NCBI GenBank assembly: GCA_013180625.2 | Contig: SNVD02007061.1 | Span: 186,001 to 250,000 of the forward strand | Direction of reading: 5' to 3' | Origin: Boswellia sacra | Taxonomy: Eukaryota > Streptophyta > Magnoliopsida > Sapindales > Burseraceae | Length of the DNA stretch: 64,000 nt | Part shown: positions 57,315 through 64,000 of the stretch, piece by piece | How positions within the stretch are numbered: the first letter of the stretch is position 1 | Layout: every line of letters starts with the position of its first letter | Notes under the pieces: generated by a model | The model's input: the letters and a program-made list of their open reading frames with translations, nothing else | Told to the model about the DNA's origin: nothing | Database searches by the model: none | Translations under genes and position numbers: made by a program

Positions 57315-58052
57315 TGTTGTCAATTTCGAGCTTTTTCGCTGAAGCGTTCAATCCGAGATATAGAAAAAATTATAATGAAACCACAGGCAAGAAAATAAAC
57401 AAGAGAATAAAGAAGATAGGAACATCAGATTTATAGTGGTTTGGCCAATCAAGCTTACATCCACTTTGAAGGTCTCAACAGCAACTTTATTCTAATCAAC
57501 AATAAAAGAGAATTATAACAATATCAATAGCAATAACAAGGATTTAACCTTACAGTCTTTCTATGCATATATGCATTATGCCAAGATAACCACCAATCTT
57601 TGAGATATGCCTCCAAGGAAAGACTAACAGAGAAGAACTTCCACAGGTACTAGATCTGTACTCACTGTTTACAATCCCAAATCGTAGCCTCCAATATAAC
57701 CCAAACATTGTCGTCCTTGTAGTCTCCCAAATGTCCTAAAATGTTTATCACCGTCTTCTCTCTCACACAACTTGCTGTGTATTGTGTTATATGTTGTGTT
57801 ATGTTCTACTCATAATACAAGGCTTTATATAGGTACAAGAGTCTCTTTCCTAGTTCAACCGTGATTCCTAAACTAGAAATACAACTAAAAAACTCTTATT
57901 ATTTCAGTTCCTTGTCCAACTATGAGTAACCTAGATTATCTTAATTAAAACAAATTACAATTAAACTCAATTTCCTAGTTTGATACAAATTCTAATTTGT
58001 TTTAATTCTAATCTAAAAATAAATCCTTTATTGCGTAATATTTGACAAGACA
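57315..58052 (-). repeat. 5' LTR of the Tork-like part, about 738 bp
   Basis: On the plus strand TGTTGTCAAT to TTTGACAAGACA. A minus-strand TATA-like CCTATATAAAGCC lies near 57826-57838. No similarity to the left LTR at 48236-49067. Confidence 0.65.
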
Positions 58053-58964
58053 AAAACACACATAATAGCTAATTTCTAGAATCTCCACATAGGTCTTTCC
58101 AAAAAAATTAACATATACATGCTGAGAATCTAGCTTTGTATTAGAAATTATCACCTTCTTTGCAAATGACCATCTTCACTATTATATGCCAAAATCTTTC
58201 ATCACAATCACCGCTTCTAGCTTTTATTTCATAAATTCTCCATACATAATTTTGAAATAGGAACCACTTTTTTGGTGCCGCCGATGAGAAACCTTCCACT
58301 AAAACCAATGCAAAATATTAACGCCATAATCATGAGATCAGTAATATCTTCAATTCATCATTGTCGCTTTCTTCAACAAAACCTGTAGTGTTAGGAGTTA
58401 AACTATAAGAACTCGATGAGAAGAAAGTGTGATCATAAAACACCCAAAAAGAAGCAAAAAAGGGGAATACAACTTCAAATAGAGAAAATTTTGGTAGCAA
58501 GGTAAATGGGCTCCAAAGTAGATAAACGAATATTTGAAAGAGAAGAAATTTAATTCTCTAACATAATTAATTATACTAGTTGTACAAGTACAGGCTAGCT
58601 ACATAAAGGCAATTGATTAATAAAATCAGGATAATGTACTTGAAGAGTAATGCTACACAAACTAGCTCTTATGTCTACTTAAGCCCAATCCTAGGTCAAT
58701 TATTTCATAATAGGTTTCTCGTTTATTTTATAAGCCTGTCTCCAGACATTTCTTTTTAACTTTTTAGATTTAATAAATCATATTGATCCAAAATATATTT
58801 TCTCATGCAAAATTAAATTTCCTATTAATATCGAGCCACATATCAAATCAGAAAACTCATGGTGTTACAAAGAAAGAAGTAGAAATACGGTGAAAGCAAG
58901 GAATATCAAAATGTTTCATCACCTGGCAGTTATGCTTGATGTTGCTAAAGAGAATTCAAATTTT
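58053..58964. other. Intergenic, nothing recognised
   Basis: AT-rich DNA without coding similarity or repeats that I can support. Confidence 0.4.
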
Positions 58965-59179
58965 TTATATTTTGGTTTGTGGTTCACTATTGTCATAGTT
59001 GCTAATTCCACTTGGTTGTGCCCCATCATAGCCAAAAAGGGCTTCCTCAATTGTGACAATATCCATTTCTAATGCAACAAAATCTTGATGAGATTCAATC
59101 AAATTACCAAAAGTTGAGCTACTGTATTCGTACATTGGATTGTCATTATTGACCATTTCTTCTTCATATATAGGATAGG
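58965..59179 (-). pseudogene. Coding-like fragment cut by the gypsy insertion, family unknown
   Basis: The minus strand is open for about 70 codons up to the edge of the LTR: YPIYEEEMVNNDNPMYEYSS, FGNLIESHQDFVALEMDIVT and a stop at 58965. Composition is acidic and non-repetitive, unlike the neighbouring AT-rich DNA, so it may be the 3' exon of a host gene interrupted at 59179. I do not recognise the family, and chance cannot be excluded. Confidence 0.35.
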
Positions 59180-60757
59180 TGTTACACCCATAATATTCAC
59201 ACATGGCTGGCATAGCATGCCTTGCGCTATGCCATGGCTTGGATGGGGCTGTAAGGGTGCATGCCCATGAGAAGCGTACGAGTGAACGCTTAAGCAAGGT
59301 GTGGAGACCTTGTGTGGCTTGATAGAGGCATTGATGTGCGAGAAGAAGTGCAAGGCAATATGAACGCTAACATAGGGGGATGTGTAGTGCAAAATGTGTA
59401 GCGCAATGAACAATACACACGCACGGGAAGCGAGCGTAATGTGGCGCACTCATTGAGATGGGCGTGGCACAGTGGGATAACACGCACGCACAGGAAGCAG
59501 GCGTGATGTGGGGAGCACACACGGGAGTTGGGCACGACACAACGATGCAATGCGTACGTTGGGAGCAACATAGTGCAATGGCACTAGCCCATGCACGCAT
59601 GCGAGCTGGGATGCTTGCGAGGCAGCAAGCACATGCACGGGTAGCGTACAACAAAGCAGCGACATGGTGCATAGCATCAGGTGACATGACGCGTAGTAGC
59701 GGTTCATGGTTCAAATGGGTGGTGTTAGTGGGCATTAATCACGGCATATGTCCAGGGGGATATGGTCTCCTAAAATGAGGGACGTAGTGGGCTGGAAGTT
59801 ATTTCCTAAAGTATAGGAAGTGGCAGCACAAATGGTGGGCTGCAACTTCCCCACTAACATGATGGTTGAGTGGACTCAACCATGTCCTTAAAAGTAAGAA
59901 CAGAAGTGGGAAGTTACTTGGGGAAGTTATTCACATGTTCCATGCCATGATCTCCACTCATGGGTAGTTATGCTTGTGAGGGGAAGTGAGAAGTTACTTA
60001 GGGAAGTTACTCCCACGATTCAAGGCCATGATCTCCACTCATGGGTAGTGGGGGATGCTTGTGAGAGGAAGTGGGTAGTTACTCGAGGAAGTTATTCCCA
60101 TGTTCCATATGGAGTGGGAAGTGGCTCGAGGTAGTTATTTTCATGTTCTATATGAAGTGGGAAGTGGCTCGAGGTAGTTATTCCTATGTTCCATATGAAG
60201 TGGGAAGTGGCTTGAGGTAGTTACTCCTATGATCTCCACTCATGGGTAATGGAGGAAGCATGTGGCAGCGTAGGAGCGCGCCACCACACCTAGTAGTTGG
60301 AGATGTCAACTACATGGACCATGTGGCGTGCAGCACATGGATTTAGGATCTATCAACTAGGGGTGTTGGTTGGTGTTTTACCTATAAATTGTACCAAGGG
60401 TGGGGGCTAGAAAAGAGAGACACGAAACTAGATACAACAAGAGAGTACACGCATAGAGAAAATTGTTTAAGGAAGCAATTGTGCTTGTAGCTTGTATGAG
60501 TAGGCTAGAATGTGTTCCCAGCTCAATACCTTAGGGCAGCATTTGTAATCTTTTCCTTGAGGGAATAAAGAAAAGTTGGAAGTCGATACTTTCATAAATT
60601 CGTTGTGCCTTGTGTCAAAAAATTTGTGTGTGCATTGTGTGCAGATTTTGCGTGATAACCTCGGGTGGCCTAGAGTGCAGTTTATCGAGTAGCTGGCCAA
60701 GTAGGTGCTTAGCACTATTACAGGACAATTCGCATATAAGAAAAAAGTCCTGTGACA
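59180..60757 (+). repeat. 5' LTR of the gypsy element, 1578 bp
   Basis: Starts TGTTACACCCATAATATTCA and ends GTCCTGTGACA. A TATA-like CCTATAAATTG lies near 60380. The first 600 bp match the right LTR closely. Several frames on both strands near 59290-59780 recur in the other LTR and are not genes. Confidence 0.88.
59860..60245 (+). repeat. Tandem repeats inside the gypsy LTR
   Basis: Two units of about 80-100 bp around GAAGTTACTTGGGGAAGTTA and ATGATCTCCACTCATGGGTA, then three units of about 52 bp around GAAGTGGGAAGTGGCTCGAG and GTAGTTATTCCTATGTTCCA. Confidence 0.85.
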
Positions 60758-60759
60758 AC

Positions 60760-60777
60760 TGGTATCAGAGCCAAGGT
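60760..60777 (+). other. Primer-binding site of the gypsy element (tRNA-Met type)
   Basis: TGGTATCAGAGCCAAGGT two bases after the LTR end. Confidence 0.88.
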
Positions 60778-60985
60778 TGGCAAAGAGAGCCAGGTTGGCG
60801 AAGGGAAGCTAGGTTGGCCAAAAGGACCAAAGTGGTATTCGAGCCTGGTCGTGGCGAAGGCAACCTGATTGGTGGAGTCAGTTAGGTTGTGGCAAATACA
60901 ACCCAGTTGGTGGAGTCAACTAGGTTGTGACAAAGGCAACTAGGTTGGTGGAGTCAACCATGTTGTGGCAAAGAGGCCAAGGTTA
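60770..60985 (+). repeat. Leader tandem repeats of the gypsy element
   Basis: Units of about 38 bp of the type AGGTTGTGACAAAGGCAACT followed by AGGTTGGTGGAGTCAAC occur three to four times after shorter GCCAGGTTGGCGAAG-like units. Confidence 0.8.
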
Positions 60986-61059
60986 ACAAAGGCACGTTTG
61001 AAGGGTCAAGCGTGATTCAAATCTGTCCACACATAGTTCGGTGATTTTTTGAGTACAAT

Positions 61060-61703
61060 GAGAGACAAGACCGCTCAAGGATAAGTTGGCTTGATTGGCG
61101 TAACATAGACTATGGAGAGTCTAGTGCAGTAATCAGTGATGCGTGGGGCTAAGATTGCAACCTTACATGGAACTGTGGAGGAGTTCGTGTGTGAGGAGGA
61201 CGCCAAAGGGGAACAGCCAATGATTGAGACGTGGGAAATACTAAAGCAAAAATTGAAAGGTCAATTCCTCCCTTGTAATGCGGGGTGGCTTGCAAGGGAA
61301 AAGCCTAAAGAAGCTCAAGCATATGGGTTCTGTGCGTGAGTACATGAAGGAATTCAGCTCCTTGATGTTGGACATCAAGAACATGTCAGATGAAGACAAG
61401 CTTTTCAACTTTATGTCGGGATTGCAACCTTGGGCGCAAGCGAAGTTACGTAGGCAAGGGGTAAGGGACTTACCAACTACAATTGCTGCTACGGATGGTT
61501 TGGTTGACTTCCATTTCGAGGCATTTTCCATGCATGAGAAGAAGAAGCCTGAGGGAAGGAAGAAGGTTGGAGTTTCCAAGGGAGAGAACACGAAAATCGA
61601 GTCCAGCAAGGCCAAACAAGAGGATTTGCAGCAGGGCAAAAGCAAGCTTACAGGGTGCTTCATTTGTGACGGACCTCATAGGGCAAGGGACTGTCCAAAA
61701 TAG
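61060..61703 (+). pseudogene. Gypsy gag, decayed
   Basis: A possible start lies at 61060 but stops follow. Recognisable gag runs from about 61136 (EMIETWEILKQKLKGQFLP-like) through a frameshift near 61300 to SVREYMKEFSSLMLDI, and ends with the knuckle CFICDGPHRARDCPK and a TAG at 61701. The knuckle spacing is CX2CX3HX4C, one residue shorter than canonical, a form I know from this group of plant gypsy elements. Gag would package element RNA, and a non-autonomous copy could be moved by a partner's enzymes. Confidence 0.8.
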
Positions 61704-62362
61704 AGTGAGCTAATGCTTTGGTAGTGGAAAGCAACCCACAGAAGGCTGAAAATGAGGTAATTCCTATGCGCATGAGTCCTTTAATGTTGAACAACATATA
61801 TGTGATGTGTGATTTGACGGGGCTCTTGTACATATGGGTATTCATCGATGGGCAATCTGTGCACGCTATGTTGGACACGGGGGCTACACACAATTTCCTT
61901 TCTTCAAGGGAAGTGGAGAGGTTGGAGTTGTGTTTGGAGAGCTCCTTATTAGAGGTCAAAGCAGTGAACTCTACAATGCCAGTTTGTGAAACACTATCCA
62001 CGACTATACGAATTAGCTCGTGGGAGGGGCCGGTGAACTTGACAATGGTTCCATTGAGCGATTTTGAGCTGATACTGGGGATGGAGTTTTTTCTTCAGTA
62101 CAACATGGGTTTGATTCCTTATTTGCATACGGTATCCATACCGGATCTGGAGAATTCGATAGAGGTGAAGGCTCAATTGTTGACTAGTGACAGACATGGA
62201 GTGAGGCCATTCCAGTCGGCTAGGCAATTGGAAACGGGTTTTGACATGGGAGTGGAGTCCTTTTTGATGGCACATATAGGTCCAGCGGAGTGGCTCAAGG
62301 TGTTGACTGTCAAGGATGCAAATGGGGTGCATCCTAGACTTCCAAAAACCCTTACCAATTGA
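61704..62362 (+). pseudogene. Gypsy aspartic protease region
   Basis: An open frame of 214 codons shows the complete protease signature HAMLDTGATHNFLS near 61870 and LILGMEFF near 62070, then an unassigned tail ending with TGA at 62362. Where RT should begin there is none. The catalytic aspartate is intact, in contrast to the pararetrovirus protease. Confidence 0.85.
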
Positions 62363-63410
62363 CTGATATGGGCAATCACTACAGTGAGAGGGTTGATGGT
62401 GCGATGACCCCCTGACATCAATTCCTTACCAGTAGCGTATATCCGAGCTAGGGACCAATGGATGGTGAAATGAGCTGCTGAATGAGGTGAATATTCAGTG
62501 CGGAGAGTTCATTTGGTGTGCTGGTATCATAGGGATACATTGTAGTGACAAATGGTGCTTTCATGGGTGAATGCACTGAGGAAATGAAGGCGCGGGTCTT
62601 CAACAGCCTTTGGGGAATGATGAGAAACAATGCAGTCAGTTTCAGATTCATTCATGTGTAGCAAAGGTTGGCAAAGAATCATTCTTGTGGGATAGATTGA
62701 TTCGAGAAACGTGGAGTTTCATGTGGTACTGCATACCTACCTGACGGATTGAGGCAGCGGAGTTGCTATGTGGTGGCGTATCTTCTAAATCTAAAAGATA
62801 GAGAATCGTTGGTGCGGCTCATGAGCGGATTTTCAGTGGCGCTTTTTCAACACCATAGGGGAATAGAGTTGAGTAGAGACTGCAAATCATCATCAATTTG
62901 AGGGCCAATTGATTGGGGATGATTGCACTATGTGGGGAGAAATCTGTAATAATAGCTTGTAGCCAGAGTCACATGAGAGAATTGGGTTCGGGTGACTTGA
63001 TGTAGCCCATTAGAGTGCAGCAGTGGGGAGAGCAGCTACCATGTTGCGTTAAGGCCTAATTCTAAAATGGACAGTTGGGGGTAGTTGTCAAAATTGTTGT
63101 AGTTTTGGGTAAAGCTACAAACTGAGGTTAATCGTGTGAGTTTCTAACGCCTTTAGAGACTTGGTTGATTGGGTCGGCACTAACAAGCCAAGGAGCTCCT
63201 CCTGTTTTTGCATGACAGTAGGAGAAGGATGCGGTTAAGATCCTTGATCATTGGAGCTGGGAGAGTTAGAGAAAGGGAGCATCTAATTCCGAGGCAATAG
63301 CATGTGGGATTGCTATTTGGGAAAGGAAGATCACATGAAGATGAAAAGTGTGGAGGGCAACAACAACATCCTTCCGACGAGGACGTTGGGCTCTTTTGGT
63401 GGGGGTGGTT
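62363..63410 (+). other. Noncoding remnant of the gypsy internal region and polypurine tract
   Basis: No RT, RNase H or integrase motif is found on either strand; stops occur in all frames. The last 19 bases, CTTTTGGTGGGGGTGGTTT (63392-63410), form the purine-rich tract before the LTR. Confidence 0.6.
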
Positions 63411-64000
63411 TGTTACACCCTTAATATTCGTACATGGCTAGCATAGCATGCCTTGCGCTATGCCATGGCTTGGATGGGGCTGCTAGGGTGCATGCCCATG
63501 AGAAGCGTACGGGTGAATGCTTAAGCAAGGTTAGGAGACGTTGCGTGGCGTGATAGAGGCATTGATGTGCGAGGAGAAACGCAAGGCAATGTGAACGTTA
63601 ACACAGGGGGATGTGTAGCGCAACGAACAATAAGCATGCACGGGAAGCGAGCGTAATGTGGTGCGCGCATGGAGATGGGTGTGGCACAGTGGGATAACAC
63701 ACACGCACAGGAAGCGGGCGTGATGTGGGGAGCGCACACAGGAGTTGGGCGTGACAAAATGATGCAACACGTACATTGGGAGCAACGTAGTGCAACGGCA
63801 CAAGCACATGCACGCATGCGGTCTGAGACGCTTGTGAGGCAGCAAGCACACGCACGGGTAGCGTGTAACAAAGCAGCGACATGGCATATGGCATCAGGCA
63901 ACATGGCGTGCAGTAGTGATTCATGGTACAAATAGGTGGTGTTAGTGGGCATCAATCATGGCACATGTCAAGGGGGATATGGTCTCCTAAAATGAGGGAC
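63411..64000 (+). repeat. 3' LTR of the gypsy element, truncated by the window end
   Basis: TGTTACACCCTTAATATTCG onward matches 59180-59780 with few substitutions. Confidence 0.9.

Larger units (their letters stand above)
48236..58052 (-). mobile_element. Chimeric Ty1/copia element: SIRE-like body with a different copia 5' LTR and gag
   Basis: On the minus strand, from right to left: LTR, primer-binding site, Tork-like gag, a join near 56650, SIRE-like gag, protease, integrase, RT, RNase H, an extra ORF, polypurine tract, LTR. The two LTRs are unrelated in sequence and length (about 738 and 832 bp), and the flanking bases do not match, so this is not one simple insertion. Stops and frameshifts occur throughout. 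Confidence 0.78.
59180..64000 (+). mobile_element. Ty3/gypsy element with internal deletion (gag-protease only), runs past window
   Basis: A 1578-bp LTR, a methionine-type primer site, leader repeats, gag, protease, about 1 kb of noncoding sequence, a G-rich tract, and the start of a second LTR at 63411. The internal region is only 2653 bp and holds no RT, RNase H or integrase, so this is a non-autonomous derivative. The gag and protease resemble chromovirus types. The expected target duplication is ATAGG (59175-59179); its partner is outside the window. Confidence 0.85.

Noticed and set aside
59290..59778. Frames of 80-120 codons in the gypsy LTR, on both strands
   Set aside because: They recur in the second LTR at 63521-63955, have cysteine- and histidine-rich periodic composition and no recognisable domain. 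LTRs are noncoding.

Overview
The window is nuclear DNA of a flowering plant, almost certainly a eudicot. Plant-type Ty3/gypsy and Ty1/copia retrotransposons fill most of it, intergenic stretches are AT-rich, GT-AG introns are visible, and there is a TIR-NB-ARC (TNL) resistance-gene relic, a gene class absent from grasses. Nothing bacterial is present. No intact host gene is seen. The host-derived material is a sulfotransferase with one nonsense codon, its decayed tandem copy, an F-box-associated fragment, a TNL relic, and a coding-like fragment cut by a retrotransposon.

Layout. 1-12493: a Ty3/gypsy element of the Tat lineage (Retand-like), with its 5' end outside the window. It carries gag, protease, RT, two RNase H domains and integrase on the plus strand, then a four-exon antisense ORF of about 660 codons, tandem arrays and a 3' LTR. 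A 2.06-kb solo LTR of another family (6867-8929, target duplication CAGAC) interrupts the antisense ORF. 12676-15184: tandem sulfotransferase copies. 15400-17717: AT-rich DNA with a MITE-like unit and a hAT-like end. 17718-19546: a second LTR of the solo-LTR family, inverted relative to the first. 19547-22380: the 3' part of a chromodomain Ty3/gypsy element. 22381-27705: mostly empty, with a MITE-like unit, an F-box-associated pseudogene and a perfect 38-bp-arm palindrome.

27711-33244: a complete but mutated Ty1/copia element on the minus strand with 5-bp target duplications (GTTCC). 35600-47365: a minus-strand TNL pseudogene with its TIR exon at 46.9-47.4 kb and NB-ARC exon at 35.6-36.4 kb. 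An endogenous caulimovirus-like pararetrovirus of about 9.4 kb (37090-46519, plus strand) lies between them, in or beside the first intron, and itself carries a 2.2-kb insertion in its capsid region. 48236-58052: a minus-strand copia element with SIRE-like 3' LTR, extra ORF, pol and distal gag, joined to a different copia 5' LTR and gag; a 21-bp inverted repeat sits at the join. 59180-64000: a plus-strand Ty3/gypsy element with 1.58-kb LTRs that keeps gag and protease but lacks RT and integrase, continuing past the window.

The genes do not form a pathway. The region is a nested record of insertions with widespread nonsense decay, often CGA to TGA, consistent with methylated retroelements. The observations most worth pursuing are the spliced antisense ORF whose frame is restored exactly by removing the solo LTR and one target duplication, the pararetrovirus inside a resistance-gene relic, and the copia chimera with its junction inverted repeat.
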